Below the pieces are notes generated by a model. The model searched no databases. It was not told the origin of the DNA and saw only the letters and a list, made by a program, of their open reading frames with translations. The translations under genes were made by a program, and so were the position numbers. Positions 1-9,300 of a DNA stretch of 64,000 nucleotides are shown piece after piece (the first letter of the stretch is position 1; each line of letters begins with the position of its first letter). The stretch is from Hamadaea tsunoensis DSM 44101. Its GTDB lineage: Bacteria; Actinomycetota; Actinomycetes; Mycobacteriales; Micromonosporaceae. Location: NCBI RefSeq assembly GCF_000428945.1, contig NZ_AUAX01000038.1, positions 1 to 64,000 of the forward strand, written 5' to 3'.

Positions 1-73
1 AGGGCTGCCGTCGCGCGCAGCGATCCCCATGAGACTCCGGTTTGCACTCTCCCCTGAGCGGTATTGCCGGATA

Positions 74-129
74 ACAGTCCAGCTCGTCGTGTGCCCCACC
101 TCCGCGGGGTACTCGGCGGGCTGGACTGT
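74..129. terminator. Hairpin near the left edge, possible terminator
   Basis: Ten-base arms ACAGTCCAGC (74-83) and GCTGGACTGT (120-129) are perfectly complementary and enclose a smaller CCCC/GGGG pairing; three T follow. It could end a gene lying left of the window. There is no long T-run, so this is a structural call only. Bases 1-73 show nothing I can name. Confidence 0.35.
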
Positions 130-135
130 TTGCGG

Positions 136-200
136 GTGGGGTCTTGGGGGCTTTGGGGTCTTGGGGTCTTTGGTGGTTGGGGTCTTTGGTGGTGGCGGGG
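136..200 (+). repeat. G-rich tract with 16-bp tandem repeat
   Basis: The plus strand carries at least six runs of four or more G separated by T/C-rich bits. A 17-base word, TTGGGGTCTTTGGTGGT, occurs at 161-177 and again at 177-193, giving a 16-bp period. Such spacing is compatible with G-quadruplex formation. No credible reading frame runs through it. Confidence 0.6.
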
Positions 201-387
201 AAGGTTGCTGCTGGTGCGGTCGGCGCTCCGGACCCCTTATGCACCGCCCGTCAGCTTCAGAGATCCTCGACTTCGTCGCGGATCTTGTGCGCTGCCGGGC
301 GGCGCGGGTCCGGGCTTCTCCCTTACGCGGCGGGGGTGTCCTTGTGGGCGGTGGTACAGGGCCACCTGGGGGGTTGAGGTGGGTGGT
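200..387 (+). repeat. Dispersed repeat, copy A (inverted copy at 24114-24299)
   Basis: Bases 200-345 are identical to the reverse complement of 24154-24299 (146 bp without a mismatch). Similarity continues with a few differences to about 387 (24114 in copy B). The left boundary is sharp; the right one fades into the tandem repeats that begin at 381. A hairpin inside pairs AGATCC with GGATCT and CGAC with GTCG around a TTC loop. Both copies share a frame starting at ATG 239 (copy B: 24260) with a plausible short helix. No terminal inverted repeats, target duplication or transposase are visible. Identity and function are unknown. Confidence 0.85.
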
Positions 388-529
388 TGCGGTAGGTCCG
401 GGGGGTTGCCGGGAGTGGTTGCGGTAGGTCTGGGGGGTTGCTGGGAGTGGTTGCGGTAGGTCCGGGGGGGGTGCCGGGAGTGGTTGCGGTTCGTCCCGGG
501 GGTGGCGGGAGTGGTTGCGGTACGTCCCT
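381..529 (+). repeat. Five tandem 32-bp repeats, intergenic
   Basis: The core GTGGTTGCGG recurs at 383, 415, 447, 480 and 511, a period of 31-33 bp with no spacer between units. The last unit is degenerate. Because 32 is not a multiple of three the reading frame shifts in each unit, so the array is not coding. It directly abuts dispersed-repeat copy A. From 530 to 657 I see nothing else of note. Confidence 0.85.
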
Positions 530-657
530 GTTTGCTGTGGTGGTAACGACCGGGGAAGTGGGGTGGGGGTGTCGGACTGGCGTCATCGGGAGGTTGCCGG
601 GAGTTTGCCGTGGCACCATCGAGGACGCTGGGAATGGTTGCTGGACGGGGGATCCGT

Positions 658-2133
658 ATGCGGGTCGCGGTTGCGGGCGGGGGGATCGCCGGGCTGGCCT
701 GCGCGTTGGGGCTGGCCCGAGCGGGACATGAGATCGTGGTGGTGGAACGCGACCCCGCGGGGGCGCTGGACGATCCGCGGGGGGCGTTCTCCTGGGAACG
801 GGCGGGGGTGCCGCAGTTCCAGCAGCCGCACGTCCTGGTCTCGCTGGCCTGTCGCGAGCTGCGCGTACACGCCCCCGACGTGTACGCCTGCCTGCTCGAA
901 GCGGGAGCCACGGAGATCCTCGGCAGCCATCCGGACGCCGTGGCCGATCCCGACCTGCGGGCGCTGTGCGTACGCCGGCCGGTGCTCGAATGGGCGCTGC
1001 GCAGGGCATTGGCGGACGAGGAGTCGGTGACCGTCCGCCACGGCGACACGGTACGCAATCTCGCGTACGACGACGGTTCGGCGCCCGGCGTGAACGTGTG
1101 GGGGCTGATCACCGACGCCGGACTCGTGACCGGCGACGTCGTCGTGGACGCGCTGGGGCGTACGTCGCCGATGCCGGGGCTGCTGGCGGACCTGGCGCGG
1201 GCGTACGGGGCGGTGCCGGGAGAGGTGCTCGTGCCGCGCTTCACCGGCCGGGCGGCGTACGAGGTGGCGCGCGGGATCCCCTGCGGGATGGCGTATTACA
1301 GCCGGTACTACCGCCTGCGGCCGGCGAACCCGGCGCGACCGGGACACCATTTCGTGGCGGCCGCCGCCGACTTCGGGTACGCGTCCGGCGTCCTGTTCTG
1401 GGCGGAGAAGGAAGCCGGGGAACAGCTGGTCGGCCTGGTGATCAGCGTACCGGCCGGTGATCAGGAGCTGAAGGCGCTGCGCGACGAGGACTTCTACGAC
1501 CGGGTGGTCGCAGCGACTCCGGCGCTCGCCCGGGTGATCGGCCCCGGCCTCGCCGACCCGGTCACCCCGGTACGCCCGATGGGCGGCCTGCGGGCGTCGT
1601 GGCGCCGGCCGGTCACCGACGACGGCCGGCTCACCGCCCGCAACGTGTTCACCGTCGGGGATGCCTTGTGCCACACCAATCCCGCGTACGGGTGGGGGGC
1701 GTCGCTGGCCCTGTCGCAGGCGTTCACGCTGCCGGCGGTGCTGGCCGGGCACGACGGGGACGTGGTCGCCGCCCAAGGCGCGTACGCCCGGCGGACCGGA
1801 CCGCTGGTCGAGGACCGCTTCGGTTCCGGCGTGGCGCTCGACCGGGGGATCGAACGGATCTGGGCGGGCGAGGAGGTGGACGTTCTCGCGTACACGATGG
1901 AACCCGATCTTTTCCGGATGCGCGGCCTGAGCGCCGCCGCGCAGGCCGCCCCGCTCGCGCATCAGCGGCAGGGCCGGTGGGCCGGGTGCCTGGACCCGGC
2001 CGCGGCGATCGACGCCGACGAGCCCTTCCGGACCGACGCGGCGGCCGCGGCCCGGGTGGTCCGCGGCCGCCCGCGACCGGAGTCCGAGCGGCCGCCGGCG
2101 CGCGACGACCTGCTGGCACTGGTCCCCTCCTGA
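658..2133 (+). CDS. FAD-dependent monooxygenase/oxidoreductase
   Basis: Predicted 491-residue soluble flavoprotein. The N-terminus is an FAD dinucleotide-binding fold: GxGxxG at residues 7-12 and an acidic residue (E30) ending the second strand. A second FAD motif reads FTVGDALCHTNP, with G334-D335 expected to contact the ribityl/pyrophosphate part. This pattern fits the aromatic hydroxylase/halogenase-like FAD monooxygenases; the substrate cannot be read from sequence. ATG 658 is chosen because the fold starts at residue 2 and a GGGGA ribosome site lies upstream; ATG 634 is an alternative. It is followed 45 bp later by a methyltransferase, so a small tailoring or detoxification pair is possible, but that is inference. 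Confidence 0.75.
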   Translation: MRVAVAGGGIAGLACALGLARAGHEIVVVERDPAGALDDPRGAFSWERAGVPQFQQPHVLVSLACRELRVHAPDVYACLLEAGATEILGSHPDAVADPDLRALCVRRPVLEWALRRALADEESVTVRHGDTVRNLAYDDGSAPGVNVWGLITDAGLVTGDVVVDALGRTSPMPGLLADLARAYGAVPGEVLVPRFTGRAAYEVARGIPCGMAYYSRYYRLRPANPARPGHHFVAAAADFGYASGVLFWAEKEAGEQLVGLVISVPAGDQELKALRDEDFYDRVVAATPALARVIGPGLADPVTPVRPMGGLRASWRRPVTDDGRLTARNVFTVGDALCHTNPAYGWGASLALSQAFTLPAVLAGHDGDVVAAQGAYARRTGPLVEDRFGSGVALDRGIERIWAGEEVDVLAYTMEPDLFRMRGLSAAAQAAPLAHQRQGRWAGCLDPAAAIDADEPFRTDAAAAARVVRGRPRPESERPPARDDLLALVPS

Positions 2134-2178
2134 CAAACCGCTCGTGGGCGGGGGTGCGGGCGGTTACAGTCGGCGTTC

Positions 2179-2964
2179 GTGGAAGCAGCCTTCGACCCCG
2201 CCGCCCATAACCGGGCCGCCTGGGACGCGTACGTCGAGCAGGGCAACGAATGGTCCCGCCCGGTCACCCCGGAGCAGGTCGAGCGGGCCCGCCAGGGCGA
2301 CTGGTCGGTGGTGCTGATCGGGTACGAGCCGGTGGACCGGTCCTGGTTCCCGGCCGACCTGACCGGCGTGGAGGTGCTGTGCCTCGCCTCCGGCGGCGGG
2401 CAGCAGGGGCCGATCCTGGCCGCCGCGGGCGCCCGGGTCACGGTGTTCGACAACTCGCCGAAACAGCTGGCGCAGGACGAGTCCGTGGCCGTACGCGACA
2501 GCCTGGAACTGCGTACGCGGCTGGGCGACATGCGGGACCTCGGCGAGTTCGAGGACGCGTCGTTCGACCTCGTCTTCCATCCCGTGTCGAACCTGTTCGT
2601 GCCGGACGTGACCCCGGTCTGGCGGGAGTGCTTCCGGGTCCTGCGGCCGGGCGGGACGCTGCTGGCCGGCTTCCTCAACCCGGACGTGTACCTGTTCGAC
2701 CACGAGGCACTCGACCAGCGGGGCGAGTTCGTGGTCGCGCACAGACTGCCGTACAGCGACGTCACCCACTACACACCGGAGGAGCGGGCCCGCAAGTTCG
2801 GAGCGGACGCGCCGGTGGAGTACAGCCACACGCTCGGTACGCAGATCGGCGGGCAGCTCGCGGCCGGGTTCGTCCTGACGGGATTCGCCGAGGCGCCGCA
2901 TCACGCCGACAAGACCGCCGAGTACATGCCCGGGTATTTCGCCACCCGCGCCCGCAAACCGTAG
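2179..2964 (+). CDS. Class I SAM-dependent methyltransferase
   Basis: 261 residues with a Rossmann-type SAM fold. Motif I is [12 protein letters not shown] (residues 66-77), the following strand ends in the acidic VTVFDNSPK, and motif IV-V contains [11 protein letters not shown] and [11 protein letters not shown]. This glycine-rich variant is typical of stand-alone methyltransferases in high-GC Gram-positives. The substrate is unknown. The start is GTG; a TACAGT box lies 8 nt upstream, so the message may be nearly leaderless. The gene converges with the nitroreductase, with 13 bp between stop codons. Confidence 0.8.
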   Translation: MEAAFDPAAHNRAAWDAYVEQGNEWSRPVTPEQVERARQGDWSVVLIGYEPVDRSWFPADLTGVEVLCLASGGGQQGPILAAAGARVTVFDNSPKQLAQDESVAVRDSLELRTRLGDMRDLGEFEDASFDLVFHPVSNLFVPDVTPVWRECFRVLRPGGTLLAGFLNPDVYLFDHEALDQRGEFVVAHRLPYSDVTHYTPEERARKFGADAPVEYSHTLGTQIGGQLAAGFVLTGFAEAPHHADKTAEYMPGYFATRARKP

Positions 2965-2977
2965 ACCGTAGACCGGA

Positions 2978-3961
2978 TCAGGCCACTGTGATGGTCTGGG
3001 TGGCGGGTAGGCGCGGTGTGCGTCCGGGGTTGGCCGAGTCCGGGTCGGCCACGCCGATCCGCAGGACGATGTGGGCGTACCCGAGGCCGGCCAGCATCTG
3101 ACGCATCAGCGCCCGGGTCGCGTCGATCTCGACGACCTGGCTGAACGGGAGCACCGCGAGGCCGAGGTCGGTGGCGGTCAGCCAGACGGCGGAGAGGGCC
3201 TGGCCGGCGTTCAGCCAGGCGAGCGGGTCGTCGCCGGCGCTGAAGAGGACCACGAAGGCGGCGTGCTTGTCGTGCTCCTCGCCGACCTCCAGGGTGCCGG
3301 GGCCGCCGAAGTCCCGCTCGCCGACGTCGGTCTGCGGGCGGCTGCCGGGGATCACGTCGGCGGGCAGGCCGGTGCCGGGCGGCCGGTCGGGGCCGCGCCA
3401 GTACGCCGTCTCGGCCCGCAGCGCCTCGTCCCCGGCGGCGATGTCCTCGGCCCGGGAGACGGCCACGACCAGGTCGGTCAGCTGGTCGGCGGTGAACTTG
3501 TGCAGGTCGACGCCCTGCCCGGTGGCGGCCTGGCGCAGCGCCTCGATCTGGTCCCGGGTGGGGGGCGTCTCGCTGGTGGGGCGGCGGTCGGTGTGCCGCC
3601 GGTCCATCGCCTGGACCAGCCGCATCGCCTCGGGCGTGACGGGAATCGGGTCGTTCAGGGTCAGCCGGGCGAGGTGGTCGCGTTCTTCGGGGTCGGGGAG
3701 CAGTTCGACCACGTCGGCGTACCCCTGGGCGGCCAGGGCGGCCCGGGCGTGGTGCAGGGCCGTGCCGCAGCTGATGAGCAGCATCCGGTCGTCGGGATCG
3801 GTGATCGGCAGGGTACGCGTCCGGTCGACGTGCAGGTCCATCGTGTCGCCGCTGACGTGCCAGCGCCACGGTTGGGTGTTGTGGATGGACGGGGCGCGCC
3901 CGGCGGCCTCGGCGGCTTCGACGAGAACGGCGGCGGGCAGCCGTTCGGTGTGAGTGCTCAC
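2978..3961 (-). CDS. Acg-family NAD(P)H nitroreductase
   Basis: About 327 residues from GTG 3961. The signature RAPSIHNTQPWRW near the N-terminus is the hallmark of the Acg/nitroreductase-like flavoproteins known from mycobacteria (Rv2032 group). A central MLLISCGTALHHARAAL and a C-terminal LGLAVLPFSQVV match the two halves of that pseudo-dimeric fold. Members bind FMN poorly or act as FMN scavengers in dormancy, so enzymatic activity is not assured. The frame stays open upstream to a GTG at 4060, but the extra 33 residues look unlike the family. The gene diverges from the mutasome operon, whose promoter lies just upstream. Confidence 0.8.
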   Translation of the reverse strand: MSTHTERLPAAVLVEAAEAAGRAPSIHNTQPWRWHVSGDTMDLHVDRTRTLPITDPDDRMLLISCGTALHHARAALAAQGYADVVELLPDPEERDHLARLTLNDPIPVTPEAMRLVQAMDRRHTDRRPTSETPPTRDQIEALRQAATGQGVDLHKFTADQLTDLVVAVSRAEDIAAGDEALRAETAYWRGPDRPPGTGLPADVIPGSRPQTDVGERDFGGPGTLEVGEEHDKHAAFVVLFSAGDDPLAWLNAGQALSAVWLTATDLGLAVLPFSQVVEIDATRALMRQMLAGLGYAHIVLRIGVADPDSANPGRTPRLPATQTITVA

Positions 3962-4062
3962 CGTCCTGAGTCTTCCATCCGAAACGGAGGCACACACCGG
4001 CAACTCGGAGATCCACTTGCCGGGTTTGAGGGGTATGCGGCAGAAGTTCGCGCAGGTCACGG

Positions 4063-4093
4063 TTGCTTTGATGACTCAATAGAACTAGTGTTC
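4063..4093 (+). promoter_or_regulatory. SOS promoter with LexA-type box
   Basis: A -35-like TTGCTT (4063-4068), a 17-bp spacer and a -10-like TAGTGT (4086-4091) precede imuA' ATG 4100. Overlapping the -10 is GAAC-TAGT-GTTC (4082-4093), matching the GAAC-N4-GTTC core of the Gram-positive/mycobacterial LexA operator. A LexA dimer here would block the promoter. The transcript would start about 1-2 nt from the ATG, so translation is probably leaderless. Confidence 0.8.
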
Positions 4094-4099
4094 CAATTC

Positions 4100-4756
4100 A
4101 TGCAGCCGGCGGCCCTTTCCGACCTCGTCCGGCGGGCCAGCGACCTCGGCCCGGCCGCCGCCGGGCTGGGCACCGACCGGTTGCTGCCGGTCGCCTCCCA
4201 GCTGCGGGATCTGTTGCCCGGCTACGGTTTGCGCCGCGGGAGCACGGTCGCGGTGGCCCCCGGCGCCCCGGGTACCACGTCCCTCCTGCTCGCCCTGCTC
4301 GCCGAGGCGTCCCGGGCCGGCTCCTGGTGCGCGGTGGTCGGCGTACCGGCGCTGGGGCTGCTCGCCGCGTCCGAACTCGGCATCGCCCTCGACCGGTTCG
4401 CCGTCGTCCCCCATCCCGGTCCTGAGTGGCCGGCCGTCGCCGCCACCCTGCTCGACGGCTTCGACCTGGTGGTGGTCTCCGTCAAAGACATCGCCGCGAG
4501 CGTGTGCGCCCAGCTCGCCGCCCGGGCACGGCAGCGCGGCAGCGTCCTGGTGCCCTTCGGGTCCGGCTGGGACGGTGCCGAGGTCACCCTGAGCGTCACC
4601 GAGAGCCGCTGGTACGGCGTGGGCGAGGGGTCCCGCCGCCGGATCACCGTCGCCGCCCGCGGCCGCGGCGCCGCCGCCCGCCCGCGCCGCGGCCAGGTCT
4701 GGCTGCCCGGCCCGCCGGTCGAGGAAGAAACCCAGCGCCTGCGGGTCGTGCGGTGA
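4100..4756 (+). CDS. imuA: ImuA' RecA-like mutasome accessory protein
   Basis: 218 residues. The protein resembles a shortened RecA core: a degenerate P-loop region APGAPGTTSLLLALL replaces the usual GxxxxGKT, and two hydrophobic strands follow (SWCAVVGVPALG, FDLVVVSVKDIA). Its place immediately before imuB and dnaE2, and the SOS box at its start, identify it as ImuA', the partner of ImuB and DnaE2 in mycobacterial damage-induced mutagenesis. A basic, Pro/Arg-rich C-terminus follows, a region that contacts ImuB in known systems. ATG 4100 is used because it follows the -10 element; GTG 4088 would lie inside the operator. The stop overlaps imuB (GTGA). Confidence 0.85.
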   Translation: MQPAALSDLVRRASDLGPAAAGLGTDRLLPVASQLRDLLPGYGLRRGSTVAVAPGAPGTTSLLLALLAEASRAGSWCAVVGVPALGLLAASELGIALDRFAVVPHPGPEWPAVAATLLDGFDLVVVSVKDIAASVCAQLAARARQRGSVLVPFGSGWDGAEVTLSVTESRWYGVGEGSRRRITVAARGRGAAARPRRGQVWLPGPPVEEETQRLRVVR

Positions 4757-6318
4757 GGACCATGCTCGTCTGGTGTCCCGACTGGCCCGTGATCGCCGCC
4801 GGCATCGTCGACGGCGCGCCGGCCGCCGGCCCGGTCGCGGTCGTCGGCGACAACCGGGTGATCGCCTGCTCGCCCTCGGCCCGAGCCGCCGGTGTACGCC
4901 GGAACCTGCGCAAGCGGGACGCTCAGGCCCGCTGTCCGGAGCTGGTCGTCGTGCCGGACGATCCCGCCCGCGACGCCCGTGCGTTCGAGCCCGTCGTGGC
5001 GGCCGTCGAGGAGGTCGTCGCCGGGGTCGCCGTGGTACGCCCCGGGGTGTGCGCGTTCACCGCCCGGGGACCGGCCCGCTACTTCGGCACCGAGGAGGCG
5101 GCCGCGGAACGGGTGGTCGAGCAGATCGCCGTCGAGTGCGCGGTGGAGGCGCAGATCGGGGTGGCCGACGGCACGTTCGCCGCCCTGCTGGCCGCCCGGC
5201 TCGGCCGGCACGTCCCGGCTGGGCGTACGGCCGCCTTCCTGGCCGAGCTGCCCGTGTCCGCTCTGGAACGCCCGGCCCTGGTCGGCCTGCTCGATCGGCT
5301 GGGCGTGCGTACGCTGGGCGCCTTCGCCGCCTTGAACCCCGCGGACGTGCTGGCGAGGTTCGGCCTGGACGGGGCGCTCGCCCACCGCCTCGCGGCCGGG
5401 AAGGACGACCGGCCGCTGGCGGTCCGCAGCCCGCCGCCCGACCTGGAGGTGGAGGAGCGGCCGGAGGAGCCGATCGAGCGGGTCGACGTGGCCGCGTTCG
5501 CGGCGCGGGCGCTGGCCGAGCGGCTGCACGAGAAGCTGGCCGCCTACGGCCTGGCGTGTACGCGGCTCGCCATCACCGCCGTCACCGCCGACGGCCGGGA
5601 ACTGCACCGCGAATGGCGCCACGACGGCATCCTCACCGCGACCGCCATCGCCGACCGCACCCGCTGGCAACTCGACGGCTGGCTGTCTACACGTGTGTAC
5701 GGCAGCCGTGATCGCCGGCGGCTTGCCGTCGGCGAGGAATCGCAGCTGTCGAACAAGAATAAACCCGCGGGTGGGATCGTCCTGTTGCGACTCGCGCCGG
5801 AGGGCGTCCTCGCGCAGGTCGGGTTGCAGCCGGGGCTGTGGGGCGAGGCGGGCGCCGAGCGCGACCGGGCCCACCGCGCGATGCACCGGGTCCAGGGCCT
5901 TCTGGGTCCGGAAGCGGTCCTGCGCGGCGTCCTCGGCGGCGGGGCCGATCCGGCGCGCCGGGCGACTCTCGTCCCCTGGGGTGAGGAGTACGTCCCGGCC
6001 AGCCCCGACGGCCCTTGGCCGGACCGGCTGCTCTCGCCGTTCCCGGTGCTGCTGCCGGCCCCGGTGGCCGTCGAGGTGACCGATCTGGCCGGCGTACCGG
6101 TGGCGGTCAGCGGGCGGCTGGCGCTCTCGGGGATCCCCGCGCTGGTGTCGGGCGTGCCGATCCTCGCCTGGACTGGTCCGTTCCCCCTGGACGAACGCTG
6201 GTGGGACGTACGCCGCGGCCGGGCCCGGGTCCGCTTCCAGGTCGTCCTCGGCGACGGCCGCCAGCTGCTCCTCGAGCACCACCGCGCGACCTGGTCCGCC
6301 GTAGCGGACTTCGACTAG
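4753..6318 (+). CDS. imuB: ImuB, non-catalytic Y-family polymerase adaptor
   Basis: 521 residues from GTG 4753 (4-base GTGA overlap with imuA'); ATG 4762 is the alternative. The fold is Y-family, but the N-terminal strand reads MLVWCPDWPVIA where active polymerases have the aspartates of HVDMDAFFA, so it should not polymerise. QPGLWG at about residues 359-364 matches the beta-clamp-binding motif that makes mycobacterial ImuB the adaptor recruiting DnaE2. The C-terminal domain (about 390-521) is where ImuA' and DnaE2 bind in the family. A TAGGAG ribosome site for dnaE2 overlaps its stop codon. Confidence 0.9.
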   Translation: MRTMLVWCPDWPVIAAGIVDGAPAAGPVAVVGDNRVIACSPSARAAGVRRNLRKRDAQARCPELVVVPDDPARDARAFEPVVAAVEEVVAGVAVVRPGVCAFTARGPARYFGTEEAAAERVVEQIAVECAVEAQIGVADGTFAALLAARLGRHVPAGRTAAFLAELPVSALERPALVGLLDRLGVRTLGAFAALNPADVLARFGLDGALAHRLAAGKDDRPLAVRSPPPDLEVEERPEEPIERVDVAAFAARALAERLHEKLAAYGLACTRLAITAVTADGRELHREWRHDGILTATAIADRTRWQLDGWLSTRVYGSRDRRRLAVGEESQLSNKNKPAGGIVLLRLAPEGVLAQVGLQPGLWGEAGAERDRAHRAMHRVQGLLGPEAVLRGVLGGGADPARRATLVPWGEEYVPASPDGPWPDRLLSPFPVLLPAPVAVEVTDLAGVPVAVSGRLALSGIPALVSGVPILAWTGPFPLDERWWDVRRGRARVRFQVVLGDGRQLLLEHHRATWSAVADFD

Positions 6319-6327
6319 GAGCGGTTC

Positions 6328-9300
6328 ATGAGCTGGAGCGGCGGTTCGCATCTCACCTGGGCGCAGCTGCGCGGGGCGATGGACGGCCAGGTCGTCGACC
6401 CGCTTTCCGCAGACCGTAGGCTCGACGGAGGTCGCCAGTATCGCCTGACAGCGGATGGCGGGGACGGGCCCGGGTTCTCCCGGCACCGGCCCGAGTTCGA
6501 GGCCGACGAGCGCATCGAGCGCGGCCACAGCCTCGTCCCGTACGCCGAACTCCACTGCCACAGCAGCTTCTCGTTCCTCGACGGCGCGTCGAGTCCGGAG
6601 GAACTGGTCGAGGAGGCGTACCGGCTGGGGTTGGAGGCGCTGGCGCTGACCGATCACGACAACCTCTCCGGCGTGGTCCGGTTCGCCGAGGCGGCCCGCA
6701 ACCGCGCCTTGAAGACCGTGTTCGGGGCGGAACTCGGCCTCACCGGGGCCGAGCGTGCGGGGCCGCCGGATCCGGACGGCGTACACCTGCTGGTGCTCGC
6801 CCGCGGTCAGACCGGGTACGCCGCCCTGTCCCGCCAGATCGCGCGGGCGTACCTGCGGGGCGGGGAGAAGGGCCGGCGGGTCTACGACTACGGGGATCTC
6901 GTGGAAGACCTGCGGGACAAGGCCGTCGTCCTGACCGGCTGCCGCAAGGGGACGGTCGCGCGGGGGCTGCGGGAGAGCCCGGAAGCCGCCCGGCGGGCCC
7001 TCGATCAGCTGGTCGACGACTTCGGCCGGGAGAACGTCCTCGTCGAGCTGATCGACCAGGCGAACCCGGCCGACCGCAACCGCAACGAGTCCCTGGCCGC
7101 GCTCGCCGAACGGGCCGGCCTGGCCACCGTGGCCACCGGCAACGTGCACTTCCACGCGCCCGCGCGGCGTCGGCTCGCCTCGGTCGTCGCCGCCGTACGC
7201 GCCCGCAGCAGCCTTGACGTCATGGAGCCGTACCTGCACACACCCGCGGCGTACCTGCGCTCGGGGGACGAGATGGCGGCGCGGTTCGCGGCCCATCCCG
7301 GCGCGGTCGAACGGGCCGCCGCGATCGGCCGGGAACTCGCGTTCGACCTGCGGCTGCTCGCCCCGAAGCTGCCCCCGTTCACGGCCACCGAGCCGCCCTA
7401 CGACGAGCCCCCGTACGCTGGCCTGACCGAGCCGGAACTGTTGCGGCGCTTGGCGTACGAGGGGGCCGCGCAGCGGTACGGGCCGCGTCGGTCCAATCCG
7501 GACCAGTATGAGCGGATCGACCGGGAGCTGGGGATCATCGAGGATCTCGGCTTCCCCGGCTACTTCCTCGTGGTCTGGGACATCGTCCGGTTCTGCCGGC
7601 AGGCGGGGATCTACTGCCAGGGCCGGGGTTCCGCGGCGAACTCGGCCGTCTGCTACGCGCTGCGGATCACCAACGTGGACCCGCTCGGCGACGAGTGGGG
7701 CGCCGGCCTGATCTTCGAGCGGTTCCTCGCGCCCGAGCGGGACGGGCCGCCCGACATCGACGTGGACATCGAATCCGACCGCCGCGAGGAGGTGATCCAG
7801 TACGTCTACCGCAAGCACGGGCGGGAGCACGCGGCCCAGGTGGCGAACGTGATCTCCTACCGCCCCCGGTCCGCCGTACGCGACGTCGCCCGCGCCTTCG
7901 GCTACTCCGCCGGGCAACAGGACGCCTGGTCCAAGCAGATCGACCGGTGGTCCAGCGTGAAGGACTCCGAGGCCGACGGCATCCCCGAGCACGTCCTGCG
8001 GTACGCCGAGGAGCTGATGAACGCGCCCCGCCACCTCGGCATCCACTCCGGCGGCATGGTCATCTGCGACCGGCCGATCATCGACGTCTGTCCCGTCGAG
8101 TGGGCGCGCATGCCCGGGCGTACCGTCCTGCAGTGGGACAAGGACGACTGCGCCGCGATCGACCTGGTCAAGTTCGACCTGCTCGGCCTCGGCATGCTCT
8201 CCGCCCTGCGCTACGCCTTCCAGTTCCTCGGCCAGGAGCTGGAGCTGGGCGATCTCAAACCCTACGACCCCGAGGTGTACGCGATGCTGTGCGAGGCCGA
8301 CAGCGTCGGGGTGTTCCAGGTGGAGAGCCGGGCGCAGATGTCGACCCTGCCGCGGCTGCGCCCGGAGAAGTTCTACGACCTCGTCGTGGAGGTGGCGCTG
8401 ATCCGGCCCGGGCCGATCCAGGGCGGCTCGGTGCATCCGTTCATCCGCCGCAAGAACGGCCACGAACCGGTGCACATCCCGCATCCGCTGATGGCCAACG
8501 CCCTGGGGCGGACGCTGGGCGTACCGCTGTTCCAGGAGCAGATGATGCAGCTGGCCGTGGACGTCGCCGACTTCACCCCGGCCGAGGCCGACCAACTGCG
8601 CCGGGCGATGGGCGCCAAGCGTTCGGCCGACAAGATGGAACGCCTGCGCCGGCGGCTGTTCGAGGGCATGGCCGCCAACGGGATCCCGCCGGACATCGCC
8701 GAGGACGTGTACGCGAAGCTCGCCGCGTTCGCCAACTACGGCTTCCCGGAGAGCCACGCGATCAGCTTCGCGTTCCTGGTCTACGCCAGCGCCTGGCTGA
8801 AGCGGTACCACCCGGCCGCGTTCCTCGCCGCGCTGCTGGGCGCCCAGCCGATGGGCTTCTACTCGCCGCAGTCCCTGGTGGACGACGCCCGCCGGCACGG
8901 GGTGACCGTGCTGCGGCCGGACATCAACGCCAGCGGGGTCAAGGCGACGCTCGAATACCCGCCCGGCTACCGGTCCGGCAGCCTGCCCGGTGAACCGCCG
9001 TCCCAGTGGGGCATCGACGGTCCCGTCGTCCGGCTGGGCCTGGACTCCGTGCGTACGCTCGGCGAAGAGGTCGCGGAGCGGATCGTGGCCGCCCGGTCGG
9101 CCGGTGATTTCACGGGGCTCACCGACGCCGCCCGGCGGGCCGGTCTGCGTACTGCCCATCTGGAAGCACTGGCCACGGCGGACGCCTTCGCGAGCCTCGG
9201 CCTCACCCGCCGCGAAGCGCTGTGGTCGGCGGGGGCCGCGGCGACGGACACGCCCGACCGGCTGCCGGGCACGGCGGTGGGGGTGCACGCGCCGGCACTG

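Noticed and set aside
200-387. MITE or insertion sequence remnant
   Set aside because: No terminal inverted repeats, target-site duplication or transposase fragment could be found at either copy.
381-529. CRISPR array
   Set aside because: Units are contiguous with no unique spacers and no cas genes are present.
658-3961. Biosynthetic gene cluster fragment
   Set aside because: Monooxygenase, methyltransferase and nitroreductase alone, without core synthase or transport genes, are insufficient evidence.
3962-4060. N-terminal extension of the nitroreductase from GTG 4060
   Set aside because: The extra 33 residues have no family resemblance and reach into the mutasome promoter; GTG 3961 fits the fold start.
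4753-6318. A second active DNA polymerase IV
   Set aside because: The catalytic aspartates of the first Y-family motif are replaced (MLVWCPDWPV), and linkage to dnaE2 fits ImuB.
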